NCBI GenBank assembly: GCA_010645155.1
Contig: CM021322.1
Location: forward strand, 3,493,274-3,557,273
Source of the DNA: Tigriopus japonicus
Lineage: Eukaryota; Arthropoda; Copepoda; Harpacticoida; Harpacticidae
Direction of reading: 5' to 3'
DNA: 64,000 nt
A model generated the notes under the pieces. The model worked only from the letters and a program-made list of their open reading frames with translations. It was not told the origin of the DNA and did no database searches. This document shows, in pieces, positions 20,356-29,667 of this stretch (positions within the stretch are counted from its first letter, which is position 1; each line of letters opens with the position of its first letter). The position numbers and the translations under genes are program-made.

Positions 20356-22637
20356 ATGTCCGAAAAATATTACACCATTGGTGTGCCCATGACAGCGTTG
20401 CCAAGGCCACAAACCAGTTCAAACTACAGTCGCGTCGAATCCGCTTTGAATGGGCATCAATCTTCGAGTGGAAACAGCTCGGTCAAGTTCCACGATTGCT
20501 CACTCAACGCTAGTTTAACGAATGTCCGGGATTTGGTAAGGACAAATATTTCCTTGCATGGGATGGGGTAACGGATTCCATTCCCGACTCTTTGTCGGGA
20601 ATGAGTAAAGGCTAGTCCTACAATAGTTGTTAATCTCCAAGTTTCGGTGGGACCGGTATATGTCTATGGCTTTGGTATTAAACTCGGGGATTGAAACATC
20701 GTCTCGTTCTACAGAAGAAAGCGTTCATTAGCAGAAGTGCTGGATTGATTTTCAATCAAAAAGTTTGTTAAATGAACCCCAAAGTTTTTCGGAGTTTGTT
20801 TAGAATTTCAGGACCTTTTTCCCACAATGGGAAACGTTTGAGGCTGCTTTTGTTTTGTGAATATTTCGAGATCTCATTCAATTTTGAGAGGGGTTTTCAT
20901 CAATAAAAACACTTGCCACGTGAAACAAGTGGCCAGCCCTTCCTAATTATTTTCATCGCTGACCTTAACATCCAAATTGATAATCCAAGAGAATGGTTCT
21001 TGCCAAAGAGAAGCTTGGAAGACATAATAACATCTTGGATAATCTTTAAAACAAAGTGAAACATCTCTGGTATTCTCATTGGGTCTCACACTATTCTGGA
21101 ACGATGGGGAACCCATCAATTTTTAGATTGTTGGAAATGCTTTGCATCGCCCTCTAAGAACGCACCTGTTTCAATCGCTAAATTATATGGTGATTTCTTC
21201 AAATGCATAAATATTGACTTTTCAACACGCTTGAAATGAAGGCTACAAATCATTGTACACTTCTTGTCAATTTTTTTCTTGACATCAATCATTACCAAGT
21301 GTTCACTAAAAAACGAGAAGGAACATCGAAAGCTAGCGAACTAACACAAAAAGTGTACATCTTGCCCTTGTTCTTGTTTAAGTCCGATGTTACAGATTTT
21401 AACAATCCCTAAAACGGACGCGTTATGAGTGAACTATAGCGGGGGCGGTTCTTATTTTGTTCTGTATGCCAACAAAGATTTGGGCAAAGCATTTGGAACA
21501 TGTTTGATGGAGGTTTAAATGAAGAGGTCGTTCACGAACTTTAGCAAGAGATTTTATTTAATATGTGGACGGGCAGGTAGCTGGTCGGTAAGTGAGGAAA
21601 AGGATGCTGGGGCCAAGCAAGGAATATAGATTTTTGTTGATATGAGGTGAAGGAGAGATGGAAGAAGAAAGAACGTATCATATCGTAACAGTATTAGGAC
21701 CTTTGGGTGTTTAAAGAGTTGTCCAAATATGCTAACTCCAATTTCTAGGTGGACCAAATTTATGCAAATGCTAAATTTCAAAATTCAAAGTCAATGATTT
21801 GTTCGCTTTCTATAACGATATAAAAAATCCCCAAAGTTTCCTTCCTTTCCTTTTCTGTTTTAGAATGGTCTTTCCATTCGGGTGTCCAGTGCCAATGCCG
21901 CTCTTCAAATTTGCACGTTAGGCAAAGACGACTTGATCCACTCCAAGGATGCCAAATTCTCATCTGGAACACATCTTTCATGTCCCTACATTGGCTGCAG
22001 CTTTAAAAACTCACAATTTCAGTCGGCTGGCAAATTTCCCGCAGGTATAAAAGCATCACTTGATTTCGTAGAATCCTGAATTTAGTCTAGTCTGTGTTTG
22101 CAAGTTCCAGAGTTTCTTCTCAACCATTTACACAGCAACCACCGCCACCGTCGGTTCAATGGCGATACCCTCGATTTAACCATGGTGGTCCCTCAACTAG
22201 AAACTGAGGTCCGAGGCCAATCTCAAGCATCATCACAAGTGACCAAATCAAACAATATAGATGCGACGCAAACTTGGCCATTTGTCGAGATTTACAGTCA
22301 CAAACGGCACTTTTACCTTGAGGTCCAATCCTTTACATTCGACGGATTTGGAGAACTCTTTTTATGGCTATGGTTCTTGGGTGAGATGGTTGAAAATGCA
22401 AGGAAGTTAGTCCCCATTATGTAAATTACTTTTGATTTTTCAGGTCCAGAATCAGAGGAACTACATTATCGGTATCAACTGGTTGTTATTCACGGAAAAA
22501 GCGAATATAGCTACAAGGGACCGGTGATTTCCATGACCAAATCAGCCCAAGATATTCGTAACGAGGGTCGATGTTTAGTGATCCGCGAGCGGGTGTGGGA
22601 CTACATCAGTTATAAGCTCAAAATCACAAAACATTAA
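20356..22637 (+). CDS. SIAH-type (Seven-in-absentia, TRAF-like) protein without visible RING, 276 aa
   Basis: Four plus-strand exons join in phase: 20356-20535, 21864-22044, 22105-22380, 22444-22637 (831 nt). Residues about 90-140 have the SIAH-type zinc finger pattern (CPYIGC then HLHSNHRH). Residues about 140-276 form the TRAF-like beta-sandwich that binds substrates, with FLWLWFLG, the YRYQLVVIHG strand, YKGPV and the closing CLVI segment. SIAH proteins are E3 ubiquitin ligases. The N-terminal 60 residues are Ser/Asn-rich and contain no C3HC4 RING, so this protein may bind substrates without its own ligase activity, or a RING exon may lie upstream. Exon 3 has two possible in-frame acceptors six bases apart (22104 or 22110), which would add or drop two residues. 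Which SIAH paralogue this is cannot be told. Confidence 0.78.
20579..20603. repeat. Perfect short hairpin in intron 1 of the SIAH-type gene
   Basis: CATTCCCGAC, a 5-nt TCTTT loop, then GTCGGGAATG. The 10-bp stem is perfect. It starts 43 nt after the exon 1 donor. It looks like a terminator stem but has no U-tract and this is a eukaryotic intron. Function unknown. Confidence 0.6.
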
Positions 22638-22740
22638 CATTTTGCACGCGCAAAAGACATTCATTCACGCACCAACAACCCTTTTTGGCAACAATTTGCT
22701 ACCTATACACGACATAAATTACCCTGATTACGATGAATTT

Positions 22741-22746
22741 AATAAA
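22741..22746 (+). terminator. Polyadenylation signal of the SIAH-type gene
   Basis: AATAAA occurs 104 nt after the TAA stop at 22635-22637, a normal distance for a short 3' UTR. Confidence 0.5.
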
Positions 22747-23204
22747 AATCAACTCACACCTGTTTCTATAGATGTTCTCAATTGCTATTTTCCCGTAACT
22801 GCACCTTCTAATGTAATAACGTAAAAATAAGTGAACGTGGTTTAACGATAACGACACATCTTGTCATTTAAAAGGTGTCGTCTCGAGTCAAAGAGTTTGA
22901 TCAAGCGAAACTATGCTTAAGAAAAACTGAATCCGTAGATTGCCATTAGGTAGATGTATGATTGCTTGGTTTTAGCGCTTGTGAAAACTTGGATATTTCA
23001 TGAAAAATTTAGTGCTTCGAAAGCTCAGATTAGAATGGATAGGATATTTTACATACCTTTGCTCTCTACTTTTTTCGCGCTTGTTCCAATTTCCCGCCAT
23101 TTCCCCAGCAGAAACAACATGAGAACAAAACACCGCCAGACCATGTGAACGTACCAAAACTTAAAATTTTACAAAAACGTACCGAATTCATCTTTTTAAT
23201 AGTC
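22747..23204 (+). promoter_or_regulatory. Shared upstream region of TMEM11 and PARS2
   Basis: About 460 bp between the SIAH-type gene and the first TMEM11 exon. A pyrimidine-rich TTCCCGCCATTTCCCC at 23091-23106 resembles YY1/E2F-type motifs common in promoters of nuclear genes for mitochondrial proteins. There is no TATA box. Because PARS2 starts only 48 nt after the TMEM11 first-exon donor, this region probably drives both genes. Confidence 0.4.
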
Positions 23205-23234
23205 ATGGTCGACACCTCTAGATATTCTAGGTGA
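23205..23234 (+). other. Nine-codon upstream ORF if the TMEM11 donor is not used
   Basis: If the intron starting at 23231 is retained, the TMEM11 ATG opens a frame that reads through the donor and stops at TGA 23232-23234, 44 nt before the PARS2 ATG. No other ATG lies in between. A PARS2 mRNA starting upstream of 23205 would thus carry this small uORF and need re-initiation or leaky scanning. Confidence 0.6.
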
Positions 23235-25388
23235 GAAAGGGTCTAGATCGAACCGTATTCCGATAATTGCCAAGCACTATGGCTTCTCGATCGTTTTTGT
23301 TTCCTGTTCAAAATCGATGGCGTATGAGCACTTTCTTTATGCCTCGGAAAGGTGATCCCAAGTATCATCCAAAAGTACAACGATCTCAAAATAAAGAAAG
23401 TCAAGATGGTGATACGTCAGAACTTGCGAGTTATAATTTGCTGATGGACATGGGCTTCATTAAACCGGCTGACAAAGCGCCCGGCATGTATCACTACCTT
23501 CCAATGGCCATGAGGCAAGTTTCAAATCAAATCATTCTCATATGTTATTCGTATATTAAGGACGTTGTTTGTGTTTTATAAAAATGTAAATTAACTAATT
23601 AGTTGAAATCTCTGAGAATGATTTGATTTATAAACGACAGATCCATGGACAAGTTGACGGGATTGATTGATGCTGTCATGGTCAAGTATGGTTGCCAAAA
23701 GATTCAGATGCCGACACTAACATCATCCCACCTTTGGAAGAAAACTGAGCGTCTGGACTCCATGGGAAAAGAACTCATGAGAGTAAAAGACCGACGAGAT
23801 AAAGAATTCGTTTTGAGTCCGACCCATGAGGAGGCCATTACTAGAATGATTGGAAGTGGTCCCACTTTGTCCAGCAAGGATTTACCACTCAAGCTTTACC
23901 AGATGACTCCGAAAATCCGCGATGAGATGCGCTGCAAATTTGGTCTTATAAGGAGTCGCGAATTTCTGATGAAAGATCTTTATACCTTTGATGTCACCAA
24001 ACAGAAAGCCTTGGAAACCTACGAGACAATCAATGAAGCCTACACCGAGTTCTTTCAACTCCTGAATGTGCCTTTCGTGAAAGTGGTGGGCAAAAGTGGG
24101 AATATGGGAGGTGATTTGTCACACGAATATCAATTGCCCAGCAAAATCGGGCAAGACACACTTTTGATCTGTGACAATTGTCATAGAGGTCAAAATACGG
24201 AAGTGAGCATGGATCTATCAGACCCCAATTGTGATCGATGTAAAGGTGCGCAACTTTGGCAGCATCACAAAGGTATCGAGGTTGGACACACCTTTTATCT
24301 CGGTCAGAAATATTCTCAGTCTTTAGGCGCTATGGTAAATCCCGGAAATGGAAAACAAGTCCCTGCAGAAATGGGCTGCTACGGATTAGGAGTATCAAGA
24401 ATATTTGCTGCATCCCTTGAGGTCCTCCAATCTTGTCCCACGAAGCTATCTTGGCCCAAACTGATCGCTCCATACACATTGGCCATTTTGGCACCAAAGA
24501 AAGGCAGTAAAGAATATGTGTATTTCCAAGACATTCTTGATTTTTATGACGATGTCAATACCCGATTGCTCCCTAACGATGTGATACTGGATGACCGCGA
24601 CAACATCACCATCGGCAGGAAACTGGAAGAGGCCAAAACGATCGGATTCCCATACGTTTTAGTGTTTGGCAAAGGCTTCTTTCAAGCGAATAATCCAGAG
24701 CTAGAGGTGTATTCTGCAGAAACTGATTCGACAATGATGCTTAGCCCAGAAGCTGCCAAGGACTTTTTAAGGAGTGCGAATTGAGAACGTTGTCCTAATC
24801 TTTTCCTATAGTGATCTGAGTCCCAGAGATGTGGCCGTCATCAGAGAGGTCTATGACAATGATAATTGTGAGGAAATCTTCCAAATGGAACTTGAGAAGG
24901 CCCTTCAAGTGGGTTGTCGGACCATCATCATTGAGCCCTCGGGTTTGGGGAGGAACATCACTTGGTGGATATCCTTGGGTCGTTTGATCAAAAAAGTCTC
25001 TTTAGGGGCTGGTTTGGCCACATTAATTATAGGTAAGCATTCAGAAAAGTAATTTTCATTTGATTGACGCCATTACAATTGCTTTTCATCTTTTTCAGGT
25101 CAAGGTCTCTCGGATTGGCCGATATTGACCTTCCCTCTTGGACTGACGTCGGGGTTTTGTTGGGGATTGTATTATATGAATTGGCAAAGCGACCCCTGTA
25201 GTCAGTATCAAGTCGAAAGAAAGAAGAAGAACTTGTCCCGAACCTCTCTCAACACCATCACTTCCCTACAAACCATCAAGGGGCCAGTCATTCTCATAAA
25301 AACTCCATCTCGGACTGGTGACTTTTTCTCATGTGCTCTAGCCCTTTGTGCACTGGGCTATTCAATCTGGAAGTTGAAATCCAGTTGA
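23205..25388 (+). CDS. TMEM11: TMEM11/PMI mitochondrial inner-membrane protein, 178 aa, interleaved with PARS2
   Basis: Exons 23205-23230, 24812-25032 and 25099-25388 total 537 nt in phase. The core matches TMEM11 (Drosophila Pmi): VAVIREVYD, ELEKAL, TIIIEP, WWISLGRLIKK, then two membrane segments (GAGLATLII and the FPLGLTSGFCWGLYY stretch), DPCSQYQVE and the C-terminal tail. The family shapes mitochondrial morphology and cristae. No in-frame ATG precedes the conserved region in exon 2. The 26-nt exon at 23205 (MVDTSRYS plus two bases, donor AG/GTGAGA) supplies one in exact phase: AG joins T to give Ser. The acceptor at 24810-24811 (TCCTAATCTTTTCCTATAG) follows the PARS2 stop by 27 nt. The first intron, 1581 nt, therefore contains all of PARS2. 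Exon 1 is inferred; exons 2 and 3 are firm. Confidence 0.82.
23279..24784 (+). CDS. PARS2: Mitochondrial prolyl-tRNA synthetase, 459 aa
   Basis: Exons 23279-23514 and 23641-24784 encode a class II aminoacyl-tRNA synthetase that charges mitochondrial tRNA-Pro with proline. The first about 40 residues are rich in Arg, Lys, Ser and Phe, without acid, as in matrix-targeting peptides. Visible parts: MPTLTSSHLW and LGPTHEEA-like SPTHEEAIT, motif 2 (FGLIRSREFLMKDLYTFD, about residue 178), GIEVGHTFYLG, motif 3 (EMGCYGLGVSRI, about 322) and a C-terminal anticodon-binding domain (LAPKKGS, LDDRDNITIGRKL). Length and architecture match animal PARS2. The intron is of the GC-AG type (ATGAG/GCAAGT). ATG 23279 is the first in frame; a frame extension to 23267 would need TTG. 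The gene lies within TMEM11 intron 1. No polyadenylation signal precedes TMEM11 exon 2. Confidence 0.93.
23515..23640 (+). other. GC-AG intron of PARS2
   Basis: The donor AG/GCAAGT matches the extended consensus of GC-AG introns, and the acceptor is AAACGACAG. The join gives AG+A (Arg) followed by Ser-Met-Asp in phase, and links the conserved YLPMAM and KLTGLIDAVM blocks. No GT donor nearby preserves the frame. Confidence 0.8.
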
Positions 25389-25408
25389 TTTCTGGTCTGA
25401 AAGTTATT

Positions 25409-25422
25409 AATAAAAAATAAAA
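25409..25422 (+). terminator. Polyadenylation signals for TMEM11 and probably PARS2
   Basis: Two AATAAA hexamers in AATAAAAAATAAAA lie 21-34 nt after the TMEM11 stop. As no signal is seen between the PARS2 stop and TMEM11 exon 2, PARS2 mRNAs probably end here too, carrying TMEM11 exons as 3' UTR. Confidence 0.65.
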
Positions 25423-26317
25423 TTAAAGATTTACTCTGAGATGCTTTGTTACGTATTGCGTATGTTAAAGCGCTCTCCGGGGCGGAAAGAAATGCTTCTT
25501 TATCAATTTCTTGCGTCTGGTCCCTGAGTCATGTTACGAACATCGTCGAAGGAAATTTTTGTTGGTTGGCCTTAGCCTCGCAACAGCTGCTTGACATTCT
25601 GTCCTTGCTCAAGGAGAGAACTTTCTCACAAGACTTGGCCTTTCAATAACAAGGGCCACTGGCCGAAACATGGCTTCGCCGGGCCAAGCTCTTTAGCAGT
25701 TTTATAGCATCTTTTCCATCTTAGAGGCAATAGCGTAGGTATTCAAGACTTAGGGTACGTCGGGGGTGAAACATGTGAATGAAAAGAACATCCATGAATT
25801 GGAAAGAAACGTTTGTTTCAACCCAACTTTCAAGGAAAAATATCTTCCTCCCCTCCCCCTACTCCAAGGACGAGCGCTAAGGCCGATTGAGAAAGCTGTT
25901 TCGCGAGCTCGCAAAGAAGGAAATCGGCAGCGGAGAAAGAGAGCCAAAGCGAAGTTCGACACAACGAAAACATAATTAGGAATCCGAGATTATGAAGCCA
26001 AGATCGCGTTGGACGTGTTATCTCTGACAACTTAACACGGTATCGCCAACCACCAGAGTCAAAGGCAATTAATTGAACACCGTTGGGTTGTGGCCAACAT
26101 GACTATTTGAGATGGGCTCCGGCCTTGACTCACCATTTGTCTCCAGTAATCATCAGCAAATTAGAAGAGAGATTCATTTGTATCTTTACAAATAAGCTCA
26201 GGAGTGGACGACTCTTCATTTCCAAGGGTCAACATCACCCCAAAACATGTTTTGTGAAGCCAGCCACAACCTAGTCGGATTTCCAATAACATGTTCTGAG
26301 CAAGACCCGCGGCCACA
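25423..26317. other. Intergenic, nothing recognised
   Basis: About 900 bp with short frames at 25446-25649 and 25766-25975. The latter is Lys/Arg-rich but matches no family I know. No 6-phosphofructo-2-kinase motif (Walker A) is present here in any frame I read, which matters for the next gene. Confidence 0.4.
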
Positions 26318-27383
26318 ATGGCCTCTGTGTTACCCTCCAATCTAAGTCTTCCCCAAGATAAGATGTGCGTCAAGAACGACAAAGATGATGAAGAGGATGA
26401 CAAGACACTGGAGGAACACTCAATAAAGGTACAAATCCCGCCTATCTTGTCAAATGTGGACCCCGAGGATCCGTTTGCCGTGCTGTACGACCACATCGTT
26501 CCTCGTGAGGGCCGCACCCTCTTTTTCAGTCGTCATGGGGAAAGTGAATATAATGTCCAGGAACGCATCGGCGGCGATCCTCCTCTCACACCAAGAGGAA
26601 CCCGCTATGCCAAGGCTTTGGGACAATATATGAACACACTAGGTAAGTCCCACTAACTACGTCACGTTAATATGGCACCTTAGAAATCGTCTCAAATCAG
26701 GCGGTCCAATCTTTAAGGCGGCAAGCCCAAGTGCATCAGTGTGACTAGATTTAACTTGGTTTATTAAAGCATTGGATGGCTTGAAGATCTGGACGAGCAC
26801 CTTGTGCCGAACTGCTCTAACCGCTCAATACATCAAAGGGCCCAAAATGGAGACCCCCTTACTAAATGAGTTGAATTCCGGGTATATGGACGGCCTGACG
26901 TATAAAGAGGTGCAGAAGAAATATCCAGAAGAGTATCAAGCCAGGGATGAAGACAAGTTGAATTATAGATACCCCGGAGGTAAGAGGCGCTTTTGATCAC
27001 AAATGGAATTATTTTTACAGTTAACAACACTATTTTGGAAATTCAGGTGAATCGTATGTAGATTGTTGTCATCGGGTGGCTCCCATTCTGGCCCAAATGG
27101 AAGCAGAGGAAGATAACTTGATCATAGTTGCTCATCAAGCCATTCTCCGGTGCATCTTTGGATATCTCTTGAAACGGCCATTGGAGGATGTTCCTCATAT
27201 CAAAATTCCTCAACATGCCATAATGCAGGTTTGCGATCCCAATTACCCTAGTTTATGGACTTTTCAATAAAGAGAAAGTTTGACTTTCAGGTCACGTTCG
27301 ATGGCGGAGAAAATGTGGTGGATTTCATCCGAATGCCCATCGAGCACATAGAACAAGGTGTCATCGAGGCCTCTACCGATTGA
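26318..27383 (+). CDS. Fructose-2,6-bisphosphatase domain protein (PFKFB-like, no kinase domain), 269 aa
   Basis: Exons 26318-26642, 26770-26979, 27047-27228 and 27291-27383 join in phase (810 nt). Kozak context CCACAATGG supports the start. After about 65 acidic, low-complexity residues comes a histidine-phosphatase domain: catalytic FSRHGESEYN (His about 72), RIGGDPPLTPRG, WTSTLCRTA, LNELNSGYMDGLTY (Glu general acid region, about 138), YPEEYQARDEDK, RYPGGESY and VAHQAILRC (second His, about 207). YRYPGGESY and the insertion pattern are characteristic of the bisphosphatase half of PFKFB rather than TIGAR. Normal PFKFBs have an N-terminal kinase of about 250 residues; here it is absent. Expected reaction: fructose-2,6-bisphosphate to fructose-6-phosphate, relieving glycolytic activation. 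Convergent with SEC13. Confidence 0.85.
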
Positions 27384-27619
27384 GAGGACCGACAACTAAG
27401 ACTGAAATCATTTGAAGTGAAGTGAGAAGAACATTTTCCAGCACAAATAACTTTTGTGAATGGCAATCCAAAGTGAAATTAGGTCATTTAAGGGAGAGGT
27501 AGTGTACATATTGCCTCTACGGTATCCAGTTCAAGGCATTTCAAAGACTACTACTTCTCAGTCGTGAATGAGGATTGATTACAATGGATGCTTTCTTAGC
27601 TGCCAAAATGCGATATAAC

Positions 27620-27625
27620 AATAAA
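27620..27625 (+). terminator. Polyadenylation signal of the bisphosphatase gene
   Basis: AATAAA lies 237 nt after the stop at 27381-27383 and 83 nt before the end of the convergent SEC13 coding region, so the two 3' UTRs are close or overlapping. Confidence 0.55.
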
Positions 27626-27707
27626 ACAATTTAACTCTGAAGGGGGTCTTTGTTCATCTATACATATCATTTAAATCGAGTAAAAACATAAGGGCAGCGC
27701 ATGCCAT

Positions 27708-28817
27708 TTAGCTTGAGCCCACGGGAGCTACTGGAGCGGATGGACCTGATGCCGTTTGGGCGGAACCAGACGATTGGTTGACGCCCTGTCCCTTGCTCAC
27801 ATCCGAGATGTTGACCCATTGGCTGTCCAAGGTTTCCTTCCACAATGTCACTTTGTTATCACCACCAGAAACGGCCAACATGTTACCCGACACGGACCAA
27901 CTCACATGCCAAACCACATCATCAAAAGTGTTGAGTGTTCGAGGAGTCCAAGCAGTGGAACCGACTCCTCCTTCATTGCTCCATATTATCACCCGGCGAT
28001 CCTAATTTCATAGAGGAAATCGATGGAATCCAAGAAAAAATTCAATTATGAAGAGTCTTAATATGTCTTACTTGAGAGCAGGAAGCGATCACGGAGCGGT
28101 TCACGCCCAAAGAAGGCGCCCAAGCCACGTCTCGCACCCAATCGGAATGGGCTTCAAGTTTGCATTTCTCCATCCATTTGGATTCGTTGGGGTCAAATCT
28201 CCAAACCTTGACCAAATTATCGCATCCTCCACTGACGAAACGACGCTCCGTTTGCTGGAACAAATAAGGCGCCCAAGAGACCGCGTTGCAACCAATGGTG
28301 TGGGCATTAGGGATCTTCTCCGCCTTCCAGTTATTAGCAGAGTCAATGTACGTCAAAATGGAAATGGCTCCATCCGAGGATCCACAAGCCAAAGCTAGAC
28401 CCAACTCATGCGGTGCCCAAGAGACCGAATTGACCGATGAATCATGACCAGTATACTCATACAATCGACTCCAACGACCCGGCGAGTCCTCTCGCCAAAG
28501 AATGACCTTTATGAATGAGAAGATTTAGTTTTCTGCAAATCGACACAAACTCTAGCAAATTTCTTTACCTTTCGGTCATAGCTACAGGAAGCCAAAATGG
28601 TACCATATTTGGGATTAGCCCAAGCCACTTGCCACACCGGTCCTTCATGACCTTTGAGATCGGCTACAAAGGTTTGCACGCCATTCTCGGAGACCTCGAA
28701 AATCTTAACCGATCGATCTGAGGAGCATGTGGCCAATTTGCGGCCATAGTAATCCATGGCCGCATCATGGATCATCTCCTCATGACCGGTATCGACGGTT
28801 GATTCCAAAGTCACCAT
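27708..28817 (-). CDS. SEC13: SEC13, WD40 protein of COPII coat and nuclear pore, 325 aa
   Basis: Minus-strand exons 28817-28569, 28506-28072 and 28001-27708 join in phase 0 at both introns (978 nt). The start reads [23 protein letters not shown] and blades of the open six-bladed propeller follow: [102 protein letters not shown] and [13 protein letters not shown]. Length equals metazoan SEC13. The protein pairs with SEC31 in the COPII cage and with NUP145C/NUP96 in the Y complex, and with GATOR2 in TORC1 control. The C-terminal tail is Ser/Ala/Pro-rich. Confidence 0.97.
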
Positions 28818-29667
28818 TGTGAGATGATGACACGATTTACGACTAGAAAGAACAAAATACCCTTTACTAGACCTATGTCAAGGGATGCTTTACAAATTGG
28901 AATTACCTGGTGAACAAAGATGAGATCAGTAAGGAGGGGTGAATATTTAAGAAATTTCCAAGACTTCTTTTGACTGTTGATGAAGTTCCTCCACGTCACA
29001 TTGGCTTGGGCAGACACCTTTCCTTTGCCATTTCAGCCAAGGGATGGGCGGAACTAGAATTGAGGAGTTACTCTAAACCTCTTATTGACCCTTTTGGGTT
29101 TCGCATATATCCTCTTGCATTTTATTATCATACAGTTTTGTAAAGATGAAGTAGCAGGGCAAATTTTGGATCATTTAAAGGTTTACTTAATCTAACCGAG
29201 GGTTTATCTTCGAGAGCTCTTCCAATGTCTAAAAATGGCGATTGAATTGAAATTTATACCTGACACACAATGACCCGGCTGGAGCCTTATTTATCAAGAT
29301 AGTTGAAGATTCTTTATAGATCTCCAACATTCAGCGTTCAACTTAAGCAAGATAGCGAACTATTGACCCAAATGTTCCATAAACTCTTCAGAAGTAGGAG
29401 GTAGCAAAGTTCCACGTTGAAATGTTGCAAAACCAACTTTACTGAACATTTGTCGGTCTATTAGTTCAACATCTATTTTGGAACAAGGAGGTACACTATA
29501 TCTCTCTAAGGACGCAGGGAACAATTTATCGTTGACTTTGCTCTTTGACTGACTTGCCTTGCCTTGTTATCTCTCAAGATATCAATTAAGACATGGTCAG
29601 ACAGTTTCTTCTTCTCCAAGTTGTTTCTTCTTAGTGTTGTTGGAGTGGTTTACGAAACAGGTTCGTG
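28818..29667. promoter_or_regulatory. Divergent intergenic region between SEC13 and SLC25A17
   Basis: About 850 bp separate the two divergent start codons. I see no TATA box in good position for either gene. A 68-codon minus frame (29017-28811) has no conserved content; a 5' UTR intron of SEC13 is possible. The region must hold promoters for both housekeeping genes. Confidence 0.4.

Noticed and set aside
20579..20603. Bacterial-type terminator or sign of bacterial contamination
   Set aside because: It lies in a spliced eukaryotic gene and has no U-tract; there is no other prokaryotic feature in the window.
23267..23278. Extended PARS2 start at 23267
   Set aside because: That codon is TTG; ATG at 23279 is the first conventional start. 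The same applies to apparent starts at 21882 (GTG), 24774 (GTG) and 27076 (GTG), which are internal to exons or in introns.
24774..24811. TMEM11 as the second gene of an operon resolved by spliced-leader trans-splicing at the acceptor ending 24811
   Set aside because: Copepods do use spliced leaders, but no in-frame ATG follows the acceptor until well inside the conserved region, whereas the upstream mini-exon gives an ATG in exact phase. Kept only as the alternative hypothesis.
28515..28721. Plus-strand frames across 27756-28721
   Set aside because: Antisense shadows of SEC13 exons.
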